This document shows, in pieces, positions 1-6,402 of a stretch of DNA of 12,281 nucleotides. The stretch is from Robiginitomaculum sp. (GTDB taxonomy: Bacteria; Pseudomonadota; Alphaproteobacteria; Caulobacterales; Maricaulaceae): positions 1 to 12,281 of the forward strand of contig JALSHM010000371.1 in the NCBI GenBank assembly GCA_026982235.1, given 5' to 3'. The notes beneath the pieces are model-generated. The model was given only the letters and a program-made list of their open reading frames with translations, ran no database searches and was not told the DNA's origin. Position 1 is the first letter of the stretch. Every line of letters begins with the position of its first letter. Position numbers and translations under genes: made by a program.

Positions 1-901
1 CCAGCACCACTATTGATGAGATCATCACCGTCCTCACCATACAAGGCATCGTCACCATCGCCACCTAACAAATGATCCGCACCGCTCCCACCCCAAAGCT
101 CATCATTGCCATCATTTCCATTCAGCACATCATCCCCCAGATTGCCATAGATGAAGTCATTCCCTGCACCACCTGAAACAGTATCTGCGCCAGCACGACC
201 GAACAAGATGTCTGCGAGACCACCCCCCAAAATTGTATCATTATAATCGCTACCAAGAACACGTTCGATTGAAATATAACTATCGCCCGTAGCATCACCC
301 AATGTGCCGCCAGAGACCAACGATAAGGTTACTGCGGAACTTGCCAGCGAATAAGAAGCCGTATCGATTCCATTGCCACCATTTAAAATATCTGCACCAG
401 TACCACCAACGAGGAAATCATCATTGTCCCCACCGTTCAAAACGTCATCACCAGCTCCGCCGTCCAAGGTGTCATTACCTGCGTCGCCGTTAAGAGTATC
501 ATCACCATTGCCCCCATTTATGGTATCATTGCCCCCAGCGCCCGACACAACATCATCACCGCCCAAAGCATTTAAAGTCTCGTCTGTCGCGTCTCCTGTG
601 AAGGTGTCAGCGCCTTCTGTAAATGTCGATCCAGACGCTGCCAATTCCACATCCCCGTCAGAAAAACGGGCAAATTCTATATTGCTTAAAGTGTCAACAC
701 CATCTGAACCGCCGCCATTGTGGCTGACAGTCCAAGTGCCATCTCCATTATCGGTAATTGTATAATTCGCCTGCGCACCTGAATATGCCGCATAATCTGT
801 GCCAAGACCACCGTCCAGAATATCATTACCTGCACCGCCCGTAAGCACATTATCGGTATCATTGCCCGTGATTGTGTCAATGCCAGATCCGCCAATAGCA
901 T
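1..901 (-). repeat. RTX (GGxGxDxL) nonapeptide-coding repeats
   Basis: On the minus strand this part of the protease gene encodes degenerate glycine/aspartate nonapeptides, for example GGAGNDILDGG, GGNGDDTLNGD and GGDGDDALYGE. They fall in at least two blocks. The first is followed by a non-repeat module (about residues 655-705) with NYTITDNGDGTWTVSHN and VDTLSNIEFARFSDGDV, a linker often seen in RTX proteins. The second block is interrupted by a stretch ending SYISIERVLGSDYNDTI. The repeats are in-frame coding sequence, not an intergenic array, and continue past the left edge. Confidence 0.9.
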
Positions 902-2786
902 TTTCAATAATGACGCCGCGAGCGATAGAAATAACGCCGCTTATGCCATCAACATCAGAAAATGCCTCCGCCCTGAGGTCGATGCGCTGGGCGACTGTAT
1001 AGCCTGAGAAATCCAGAGTATCATTGCCGCCTGTATCAAAAATACTGAGAGACGGGGCACGGGTGAACTGGGAAAAATCATGTACATCCGTTTCGGTTGA
1101 GTTGAAGCCGTAGACCGTGTCTCCATTTCTTGCCGTTGTATTGGCGCCATATAAATCCTGAATGGCGACAATATCTGCGATTTGCGGCCCTAATGTAAAT
1201 CGTAAATCTCCAAAATAACCGCTTTCGTTTTGGTCAAAATAGGACATAACCGTATAGGCCCAACTATCATTCAGATAGGCATTATCCAAATTGTAAGTCG
1301 CACTCCCATTATAGGGCCCCGCATGCCCCAAACCTAACGCATGGCCAATCTCATGTAAAAATGTCTGATATGTATAACTATCAACATTAAGATTGCCGCC
1401 GTTCCAATCGGCGGCAATATTAAGATCTGAACTTTGAATGACGCCGCCAACCGTGGAGTTGGCATTAAATGCCCCATCGCCATTATTGCGAAAAACAATC
1501 CCTCCGGCACCTTCAACAAAATTGATATTGGCAACATCCGCCCATGCATCCAGAGCCCTGCGCGCCAAAGCTTCTGCTCCAGCGCTTAATGAGTTGGCGC
1601 CACTATCAAAACTAAAATTGATTGTCGTGGCTCCACCACCGCCAGTATTATAGGATTGGCGGGCACTGAACTCATCGGTTAGAAAATTGGCAATGCCATC
1701 AATATCCCGTTCCGCAAGCAAAGGAACCTCTTCCACAGTTAGGGCATAATCCCCAGTATTATTACCAAAAGCCGAAGCTGCGACATAATACGTACCAGTT
1801 GTCGTAATATTGTATGCGAGCCGCGCATTACTGCCAGGGCCGCTATCGTCATCAGATGCAATCTGGTTGCCATTCGCATCAAAGAGGGTCAGAAACGAAT
1901 CTGACAAAATTGTATTACCTGCACCAGTATTAGAAATGATATAACGGCTGTCGGCGGTCAGGGTAATAGCATACCAATCCGCATCCCCGGCAGTTTCAAT
2001 ACTGCCTGATATGGAACCGTTCATGATTGCCGTTCCAGCAGTGCCCGCCGTATCACCAATTTCCCCGGTTTGCGCCTCAGTCAGAGACAGGGTATAGCTG
2101 CCCGTATTATTGCCAAAGGCGCTGGCATTTATGTAATATGTACCAGTCGTCGAGGCAGTAAATGTTAATAACGAATCACGGAAATCACCAAGAATAATAT
2201 CGTCATTTTCCGCGAGCTGAGTGCCGCTGGCATCCATGAGACGAACATATGGATCCGTTAATCCGCCGCCTGCACCCAATTGGGAAATGTCATAAGTAAC
2301 ACCTGCCTGCAAGGTCACTTCAAACCAATCCTGGTCTCCTGCAAAATCGATAGTTTCATTTATTTGCGCGCCAACGGCCAAAGTCGCCGTTGTCGAAGTG
2401 TCTCCGGGAATTGAGTTTTCAAGTATGTCGTCCGCTGCAACAGTTGGGTAAAGACTACCTAAGTTAAAGGCAGGAATTTCCACGAGCCCGTCCAACATGG
2501 TCAGCAGCAAGGATTTCACATCTGCATGCTGCGGATCGCAACTACCACACCCGCTCACGCTATCTTGCGTTTCCAGTGCAATAGCAAGAGCGCTTTCAAG
2601 GTTATTAAAAAAATTGGGCGTATGGGTGACCCCAGAAGACGCAAGATTATCAACACTCATAGCGAGATATGCTTGGTCAAACAATATGTCTGCTCGAGAA
2701 AAGGTAAAGCCGTTCATGTCAGCAAATGATAATGAAAAATCCATATCGTCATGTACTATTGAAAAATTATTCACAAAAAACCGCAT
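1..2786 (-). CDS. RTX-repeat M10 (serralysin-like) zinc metalloprotease with two PPC domains, 3' end outside window
   Basis: An uninterrupted minus-strand frame of 928 codons runs off the left edge, so the C-terminus is missing. I chose the ATG at 2784-2786 because AAGGA lies 7 bases upstream (plus-strand tcctt, 2794-2798). Residues 1-118 match nothing I recognise and show no Sec signal; they include C80-G-S-C83. Residues about 119-235 and 246-351 are two similar PPC-type domains, both ending in AFGNNTG-x-Y. The catalytic domain (about 360-570) has HEIGHALGLGH at 478-488, giving zinc ligands H478, H482 and H488 and catalytic E479, with a Met-turn at M514 (VMSYF). From about residue 629, GGxGxDxL nonapeptides form calcium-binding beta-rolls. 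Family knowledge: such proteins are exported by type I secretion through a C-terminal signal, and calcium folds the repeats outside the cell. Extracellular proteolysis is inferred; the substrate is unknown. It is divergent from the ilv operon and probably unrelated to it. Confidence 0.93.
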   Translation of the reverse strand, partial: MRFFVNNFSIVHDDMDFSLSFADMNGFTFSRADILFDQAYLAMSVDNLASSGVTHTPNFFNNLESALAIALETQDSVSGCGSCDPQHADVKSLLLTMLDGLVEIPAFNLGSLYPTVAADDILENSIPGDTSTTATLAVGAQINETIDFAGDQDWFEVTLQAGVTYDISQLGAGGGLTDPYVRLMDASGTQLAENDDIILGDFRDSLLTFTASTTGTYYINASAFGNNTGSYTLSLTEAQTGEIGDTAGTAGTAIMNGSISGSIETAGDADWYAITLTADSRYIISNTGAGNTILSDSFLTLFDANGNQIASDDDSGPGSNARLAYNITTTGTYYVAASAFGNNTGDYALTVEEVPLLAERDIDGIANFLTDEFSARQSYNTGGGGATTINFSFDSGANSLSAGAEALARRALDAWADVANINFVEGAGGIVFRNNGDGAFNANSTVGGVIQSSDLNIAADWNGGNLNVDSYTYQTFLHEIGHALGLGHAGPYNGSATYNLDNAYLNDSWAYTVMSYFDQNESGYFGDLRFTLGPQIADIVAIQDLYGANTTARNGDTVYGFNSTETDVHDFSQFTRAPSLSIFDTGGNDTLDFSGYTVAQRIDLRAEAFSDVDGISGVISIARGVIIENAIGGSGIDTITGNDTDNVLTGGAGNDILDGGLGTDYAAYSGAQANYTITDNGDGTWTVSHNGGGSDGVDTLSNIEFARFSDGDVELAASGSTFTEGADTFTGDATDETLNALGGDDVVSGAGGNDTINGGNGDDTLNGDAGNDTLDGGAGDDVLNGGDNDDFLVGGTGADILNGGNGIDTASYSLASSAVTLSLVSGGTLGDATGDSYISIERVLGSDYNDTILGGGLADILFGRAGADTVSGGAGNDFIYGNLGDDVLNGNDGNDELWGGSGADHLLGGDGDDALYGEDGDDLINSGA

Positions 2787-3063
2787 ATTTAATTCCTTAA
2801 TTCCCTTAGACCCTTATTTCAAGTTACATATAGACCATATGCCAGACCTATAGCAAATACAAATTACTGCCATTGCCTATACTATTCGCGTGAGAATTAT
2901 CACGAGCCTGTGAACAATGAAGCGGCAAAATGGGGCGGGGAAATTCCATTGCCTACCAACCAATAAACGAACAAGCTCGTTACAATACTCCCCGACATTA
3001 GATGTTTTTTGCTATTTTTACTTATAGTGAGTATTTTTTACCCTTTTTTGCCCCTTTTCTTCA

Positions 3064-3109
3064 TTTTACGCAAATTCTTTCTTGTCATGCGGGTATGACT
3101 TGCGTAAAA
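3064..3109. promoter_or_regulatory. Nested palindrome, possible operator for the ilv/leu promoter
   Basis: A perfect 10-base inverted repeat (TTTTACGCAA at 3064-3073, TTGCGTAAAA at 3100-3109) encloses a second one (GTCAT at 3084-3088, ATGAC at 3095-3099). The candidate -35 box lies inside it and the -10 overlaps its right arm. That suits a binding site for a dimeric regulator, perhaps of the Lrp or LysR type, but the regulator is a guess. As RNA it could form a hairpin, but no U-tract follows, so a terminator is unlikely. Confidence 0.5.
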
Positions 3110-3110
3110 G
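3082..3110 (+). promoter_or_regulatory. Candidate sigma-70-type promoter of the leader/ilv operon
   Basis: TTGTCA (3082-3087, 5 of 6 to TTGACA) is followed after 17 bases by TAAAAG (3105-3110, 4 of 6 to TATAAT). Transcription would begin near 3117, about 23 bases before the leader ORF. It is the best-spaced pair I found upstream of the operon. The -10 is weak, so the call is tentative. Confidence 0.4.
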
Positions 3111-3139
3111 ATTTCGGGAACTGAACTTAAGATATAGCT

Positions 3140-3283
3140 ATGCACAACACATCAAAATCCAAGGCCAAAGTTTTGGCGGCGAGCCTATCCAAGTCTGATA
3201 AACTGGCAATGCTTAACACTCTGGTACTCCTTGGTGGTCTTGTGGTGCTGATTATTGGCATACAAAGCATGAGCGGGTTTTAA
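3140..3283 (+). CDS. 47-residue Leu/Val/Ile-rich ORF, probable attenuation leader peptide of the ilv/leu operon
   Basis: An ATG-to-TAA frame encodes 47 residues beginning MHNTSKSKAKVLAASLSKSD. Residues 25-41 hold 12 Leu/Val/Ile in 17 positions, including LVLL and LVVLII. The ORF stops 24 bases before a terminator hairpin that lies just ahead of ilvD. This matches the layout of ilv/leu leader peptides, whose translation senses charged branched-chain tRNAs. Forty-seven codons is long for a leader; an internal ATG at 3209 would give 24 residues holding the whole hydrophobic run. Neither start has a strong Shine-Dalgarno. The alternative is a genuine small protein with one membrane segment (about 25-41) and a basic N-terminus. 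The alternative pairing of the RNA, listed separately, favours the leader role. Confidence 0.62.
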   Translation: MHNTSKSKAKVLAASLSKSDKLAMLNTLVLLGGLVVLIIGIQSMSGF

Positions 3284-3335
3284 GAGTTAAACATGGATTT
3301 TTAAGCGCCCGCTCCCAGCCAGAGCGGGTTTTTTT
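3271..3335 (+). promoter_or_regulatory. Putative transcription attenuator (antiterminator/terminator switch) of the ilv/leu operon
   Basis: GAGCGGGTTTT occurs twice, at 3271-3281 (end of the leader ORF) and 3322-3332 (terminator 3' arm). The segment CCCGCTC at 3308-3314 can therefore pair with either copy over the same 7 base pairs, and the structures exclude each other. A ribosome finishing the leader at the stop (3281-3283) would cover the first copy and allow the terminator. A ribosome stalled on the Leu/Val/Ile codons (about 3221-3262) would leave it free to form the antiterminator. A possible earlier pairing is ACTCT (3218-3222) with AGAGT (3283-3287). The mechanism is inferred from sequence and from known ilv/leu attenuators. 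Confidence 0.6.
3308..3335 (+). terminator. Rho-independent terminator ahead of ilvD
   Basis: CCCGCTC (3308-3314), a 7-base loop and GAGCGGG (3322-3328) form a GC-rich stem followed at once by seven T (3329-3335). Only 24 bases remain before the ilvD start, too few for a separate promoter. Transcripts reaching ilvD from upstream must read through this hairpin, which points to attenuation rather than simple gene-end termination. Confidence 0.85.
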
Positions 3336-3359
3336 ATACGTAAAATAAGAGACGAATGA

Positions 3360-5036
3360 ATGACGAAAAATAGCGACCATATATTCAAAGGCAATGCCCG
3401 CGCCCCGGCTCGCGCCATGATGCGGGCTGCAGGCATGACTACGGAAGATTTCGACAAACCTGTCATCGCCGTGTTCAACACATGGACCAATATGGGGCCG
3501 TGCAATATGGATTTGGATAAATTGGCCGTGCCTGTGCGGGCAGGCATCCGTGCGGCGGGTGGTTGGCCTGTAGATTTCAACGCTATTGCTATTTCAGACG
3601 GTATCACCATGGGCAGTGAGGGTATGCGCGCCAGTTTGATGTCGCGCGAAGTCATTGCCGACAGTATCGAACTAGCCGTGCGCGGGCACTCCCTAGACGG
3701 GGTTATTGTCTTGGTGGCTTGCGATAAAACTATCCCTGCTGCGGCTATGGCATTGGCGCGGATGAATATTCCGGGTGTTGTGCTTTACGGCGGTTCCATC
3801 AAACCGGGACACCACAAGGGCAAGGACTTATCCGTTCAAGACGTATTCGAAGCCGTGGGCGCCCATGCGTCCAACATTATTGACGACGCAGAATTCGAAC
3901 AAATTGAAAAAGCTGCCTGCCCGGGTGCAGGTGCGTGTGGGGGGCAATTTACCGCCAATTCCATGGCTATGGCTTTGACGTTTTTGGGGCTTTCCCCCAT
4001 GGGCGTGAATGATGTTCCCGCGACAAATGTCGCAAAAAATAACGCAGCTTTTAAGTGCGGCGAGATTTTAATGGACGCTGTGCGTGAAAACCGCTTGCCC
4101 CGTGACATGATTTGTGAGGCATCTTTGCGCAATGCTGTCACCGCCATGACGGCCACGGCGGCCTCGACCAATGCGATTTTGCATTTACTGGCCATAGCCC
4201 GCGAAGCCGGGGTAGCCTTTGACATTGATGTGTTCGATGAAATCTCCCGCACCACGCCCGTGATTGGCGATCTCAAGCCGGGCGGGCAATATATGGCCTT
4301 TGATTTATACGAAGCGGGCGGTTCGGCCTTGGTCGGCAAGCGCTTGAAAGACGATGGCCGCTTGAAAAACGTCCCAACAATTACCGGACGCACTATGTTT
4401 GAGGAAGTTGACGACGCAATGGAAGCTGCGGGTCAAAAAGTCGTGCGCACTTTCGCAGACCCGGTTAAATCGCGCGGCGGCTACGGTATTCTGTACGGCG
4501 ATATAGCGCCAGAGGGCTGTGTGGCCAAACTTGCGGGACATGGCGCCTTACAATTCTCTGGCCCTGCACGCGTATTTGAAAGCGAAGAAGACTGTTTCGC
4601 CGTAGTTGAAAAGGGCGGTATTCACAAAGGCGATGTTGTTGTCATTCGGGGCGAAGGCCCGGCGGGCGGGCCTGGCATGCGCGAAATGTTGGCCGTGACG
4701 GCGGCACTTGTTGGCCAAGAATTGATAGATGATGTGGCGCTCATCACCGACGGGCGCTTTTCTGGCGCGTCTTATGGTTTTGTTATCGGACACGTCGCCC
4801 CCGAAGCAGCCCACGGCGGACCTATCGCATTTGTTAGGGACGGCGATATGATTTCCATAGACGTAGAAACCCGCGAAATAAACGTGGCCGCAGATCTAAA
4901 ATCCCGTGCAAAAGCCTGGACACCGCCCGCCCCCAAATACCCAAGTGGGGCTTATGCAAAATACGCCAAGCTGGTCGGTTCTGCCTCCAAAGGCGCACTG
5001 ACAAGTTTTCCATTTTCAACAGAAACAAACAAATGA
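3360..5036 (+). CDS. ilvD: Dihydroxy-acid dehydratase
   Basis: This cytosolic iron-sulfur enzyme dehydrates 2,3-dihydroxy-isovalerate and 2,3-dihydroxy-3-methylvalerate to the 2-keto acids, the third common step of valine and isoleucine synthesis. The protein is 558 residues, the usual length of the shorter IlvD class. Conserved cysteines that fit the cluster ligands are C48 (NMGPCNMD), C121 (VACDKT) and C193 (GAGACGGQFTAN). K123 is the likely carbamylated magnesium ligand. The C-terminal domain contains ITDGRFSGASYG with the family's active-site serine. An ATG at 3356 in another frame stops at once, so 3360 is the start, preceded by a purine-rich AAGAGA. The C-terminus ALTSFPFSTETNK lies in a sequence that is duplicated downstream, so the last residues may have been remodelled. 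It is the first enzyme gene after the putative attenuator. Confidence 0.97.
   Translation: MTKNSDHIFKGNARAPARAMMRAAGMTTEDFDKPVIAVFNTWTNMGPCNMDLDKLAVPVRAGIRAAGGWPVDFNAIAISDGITMGSEGMRASLMSREVIADSIELAVRGHSLDGVIVLVACDKTIPAAAMALARMNIPGVVLYGGSIKPGHHKGKDLSVQDVFEAVGAHASNIIDDAEFEQIEKAACPGAGACGGQFTANSMAMALTFLGLSPMGVNDVPATNVAKNNAAFKCGEILMDAVRENRLPRDMICEASLRNAVTAMTATAASTNAILHLLAIAREAGVAFDIDVFDEISRTTPVIGDLKPGGQYMAFDLYEAGGSALVGKRLKDDGRLKNVPTITGRTMFEEVDDAMEAAGQKVVRTFADPVKSRGGYGILYGDIAPEGCVAKLAGHGALQFSGPARVFESEEDCFAVVEKGGIHKGDVVVIRGEGPAGGPGMREMLAVTAALVGQELIDDVALITDGRFSGASYGFVIGHVAPEAAHGGPIAFVRDGDMISIDVETREINVAADLKSRAKAWTPPAPKYPSGAYAKYAKLVGSASKGALTSFPFSTETNK
4994..5017 (+). repeat. Direct repeat, copy 1 (inside the ilvD 3' end)
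   Basis: A 24-base sequence starting CGCACTGACAAG and ending TCCATTTTC is exactly repeated at 5158-5181. Here it is read in frame as ALTSFPFS near the ilvD C-terminus. The two copies are 164 bases apart, start to start. Confidence 0.95.
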
Positions 5037-5157
5037 CGCCATTAGATACACAACCAACCGAGCATAGCGAGGCAAGGCCGACTGGCCGTCGGCGCATGTG
5101 CGCCGCGCCCGCGCAGCGTTCGGGGCAGAGCCCCGTTAGCGTGAGCGATATAAATTC
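5037..5157. repeat. Palindrome-rich insert between ilvD and the duplicated ilvD tail
   Basis: The spacer has adjacent hairpins: GCCGAC/GTCGGC (5077-5082, 5088-5093), GGCGC/GCGCC (5091-5095, 5100-5104) and CGGGGC/GCCCCG (5121-5126, 5130-5135). It is much more GC-rich in its middle than its flanks. No U-tract follows, so it is not a standard terminator, and no ORF is evident. It resembles dispersed palindromic elements of proteobacterial genomes, but I cannot assign a named family. Confidence 0.6.
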
Positions 5158-5181
5158 CGCACTGACAAGTTTTCCATTTTC
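5158..5181 (+). repeat. Direct repeat, copy 2 (relic of an ilvD 3' end upstream of ilvC)
   Basis: An exact 24-base copy of 4994-5017. Read in the matching frame it continues as ALTSFPFSET followed by TAA (5188-5190), so it looks like a second, probably original, ilvD terminus. It lies 25 bases ahead of the ilvC start and could belong to the ilvC 5' untranslated region. Confidence 0.85.
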
Positions 5182-5206
5182 TGAAACCTAAAGAAAGACA
5201 CTGATA

Positions 5207-6232
5207 ATGACATTACAAATATCCTACGACAAAGACTGCGACCTCTCGATTATCAAGAGCAAAAAAGTTTGTATTATTGGCTATGGCTCCCAAGGCCGCG
5301 CCCATGCCCTAAACCTGAAAGACAGCGGCGTGTCCGTAGTTATTGGGCTTTTGGAAAGCTCTGCCACCCGCAAGAAAGTTATCGCCGACGGGCTCGCAGT
5401 TAAAACCCCTGCTGAGGCGGTCGCGGGCGCAGATGTGGTCATGGTCTTGGCGCCCGATGAATATCAAGCCAAGATTTACCGCGAAGATATTGAGCCCAAT
5501 ATCAAAGAAGGTGCAGCGCTTGCGTTCGGTCACGGCTTTGCCATTCACTATGGTCAAATCGTCCCGCGCCGGGATTTGGACGTGATTATGGTCGCCCCCA
5601 AAGCCCCAGGCCATACCGTACGCTCTGAATTTGAGGGTGGGCGCGGTATTCCTGATTTGATTGCGGTCGAACAAGACGCCAATTCCGGCTTTGCTGTTGA
5701 GCTGGCCAAATCTTATGCCTCAGCTATTGGCGGTGGGCGCACGGCCATCATCCACACCACATTCAAAGACGAAACTGAAACCGATTTATTCGGCGAACAA
5801 GCCGTGTTGTGCGGCGGCGCTGTCGAGCTGGTCAAGATGGGTTTTGAGACTTTGGTCGAAGCCGGATACGCACCTGAGTTGGCCTATTTTGAATGCTTGC
5901 ACGAGCTTAAGCTTATTGTCGATCTTATGTATGAAGGCGGTATTGCCGATATGAATTACTCGATCTCCAACAATGCGGAATACGGGGAATATGTCACGGG
6001 CAATAAGGTTATTAACGAAGAAAGCCGCGCCGCTATGCGTGAGGCTTTGGCCAATATTCAAAACGGCGAATATGCCAAATCTTTCATCATGGAAGGCGCG
6101 CTTGGCTACCCGTCCATGACCGCCAGACGCCGCCAAAATAAAGCCCACCTCATCGAAACCACAGGCGAAAAATTGCGCGACATGATGCCGTGGATCAAAG
6201 CGGGCAAAGTTATTGATAAGGATGTGAATTGA
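5207..6232 (+). CDS. ilvC: Ketol-acid reductoisomerase (class I)
   Basis: KARI isomerises and reduces acetolactate and acetohydroxybutyrate to the dihydroxy acids used by IlvD, with magnesium and NAD(P)H. At 341 residues it has the short class I length. The Rossmann loop GYGSQG is at residues 25-30. H109 lies in AFGHGF. Metal ligands fit D193 and E197 (TETDLFGEQ) and E229 and E233 (FECLHELK), with the substrate serine near SIS at 252-254. The cofactor-phosphate loop reads GLLESSATRKK (47-57): the position usually held by Arg in R-x-x-S-x-S/T is L49, so cofactor preference may be altered. The start ATG follows a weak purine-rich AAGAAAGA. It is separated from ilvD by the palindrome-rich insert and from ilvG by repeat hairpins, but all share a strand with no clear terminator between them. 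Confidence 0.97.
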   Translation: MTLQISYDKDCDLSIIKSKKVCIIGYGSQGRAHALNLKDSGVSVVIGLLESSATRKKVIADGLAVKTPAEAVAGADVVMVLAPDEYQAKIYREDIEPNIKEGAALAFGHGFAIHYGQIVPRRDLDVIMVAPKAPGHTVRSEFEGGRGIPDLIAVEQDANSGFAVELAKSYASAIGGGRTAIIHTTFKDETETDLFGEQAVLCGGAVELVKMGFETLVEAGYAPELAYFECLHELKLIVDLMYEGGIADMNYSISNNAEYGEYVTGNKVINEESRAAMREALANIQNGEYAKSFIMEGALGYPSMTARRRQNKAHLIETTGEKLRDMMPWIKAGKVIDKDVN

Positions 6233-6264
6233 GATGTTGAGTACAAATAATATTCCCTTTTGTT

Positions 6265-6294
6265 CCGCTCATTCCCGCGAAAGCGGGAATCCAG
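6265..6294 (-). repeat. Intergenic hairpin repeat, copy A
   Basis: Plus-strand CCGCTC, then ATTCCCGC-GAAA-GCGGGAAT (6271-6290), then CCAG. In minus orientation it reads CTGG, hairpin, GAGCGG, the same flanks as copies B and C. With copy B it forms a head-to-head inverted pair of about 100 bases between ilvC and ilvG. Confidence 0.8.
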
Positions 6295-6309
6295 TCCAAA
6301 TAATAATGT

Positions 6310-6324
6310 GCGAGCTTTGCTCGC
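6310..6324. repeat. Short hairpin between repeat copies A and B
   Basis: GCGAGC-TTT-GCTCGC is a perfect 6-base-pair stem with a 3-base loop, at the centre of the inverted pair. Its role is unknown; it may form the tip of a larger cruciform or RNA structure. Confidence 0.55.
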
Positions 6325-6334
6325 TCTTTACGCG

Positions 6335-6366
6335 CTGGATACCCAGTCGAGCTGGGTATGAGCGGG
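6335..6366 (+). repeat. Intergenic hairpin repeat, copy B
   Basis: CTGG, then ATACCCAG (6339-6346), loop TCGAG and CTGGGTAT (6352-6359), then GAGCGGG. The flanks match copies A and C, while the stem sequence differs on both arms so that pairing is kept. The repeat contains an ATG (6358) in frame with ilvG, which could mislead start prediction. Confidence 0.8.
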
Positions 6367-6402
6367 ATTGTAGAGGATGGTTTGGAAAAAAGGTTTATTG
6401 AC

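Larger units (their letters stand above)
2787..3139. other. Divergent intergenic region between protease gene and ilv/leu operon
   Basis: This 353-base spacer holds no convincing gene. Near the protease start is its ribosome binding site (tcctt, 2794-2798 on the plus strand). A short 5-6-5 palindrome (CGTGA/TCACG, 2889-2904) could be a small operator, but nothing else supports this. Positions 3001-3062 are strongly T-rich on the plus strand. The right part contains the nested palindrome and candidate promoter listed separately. I could not pick a reliable protease promoter. Confidence 0.7.

Noticed and set aside
373..765. 130-codon plus-strand open frame rich in Pro/Ser
   Set aside because: It is the complement of the glycine/aspartate RTX repeats in the protease gene. 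The repetitive Pro/Ser composition is a mirror of those codons.
1..901. CRISPR-like or tandem DNA repeat array
   Set aside because: The periodicity is a degenerate 27-base coding period for RTX nonapeptides in a continuous reading frame, with no identical repeats and unique spacers.
2497..2853. 118-codon plus-strand open frame overlapping the protease 5' end
   Set aside because: It is antisense to the N-terminal coding region of the protease and has no domain features or convincing ribosome binding site.
3836..4393. 185-codon minus-strand open frame opposite ilvD
   Set aside because: It is the antisense shadow of a clearly conserved enzyme gene and has no recognisable domain. The same applies to the minus-strand frames opposite ilvC, ilvG, ilvM, leuA and leuC.
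5121..5135. CGGGGC/GCCCCG hairpin as a Rho-independent terminator after ilvD
   Set aside because: The stem is strong, but the following bases are TTAGCG with no T-tract.
6358..6402. N-terminal extension of ilvG from ATG 6358 (15 extra residues)
   Set aside because: The extension lies largely on hairpin repeat B and has no ribosome binding site. ATG 6403 has a good AAAAAGG site and the normal family N-terminus.
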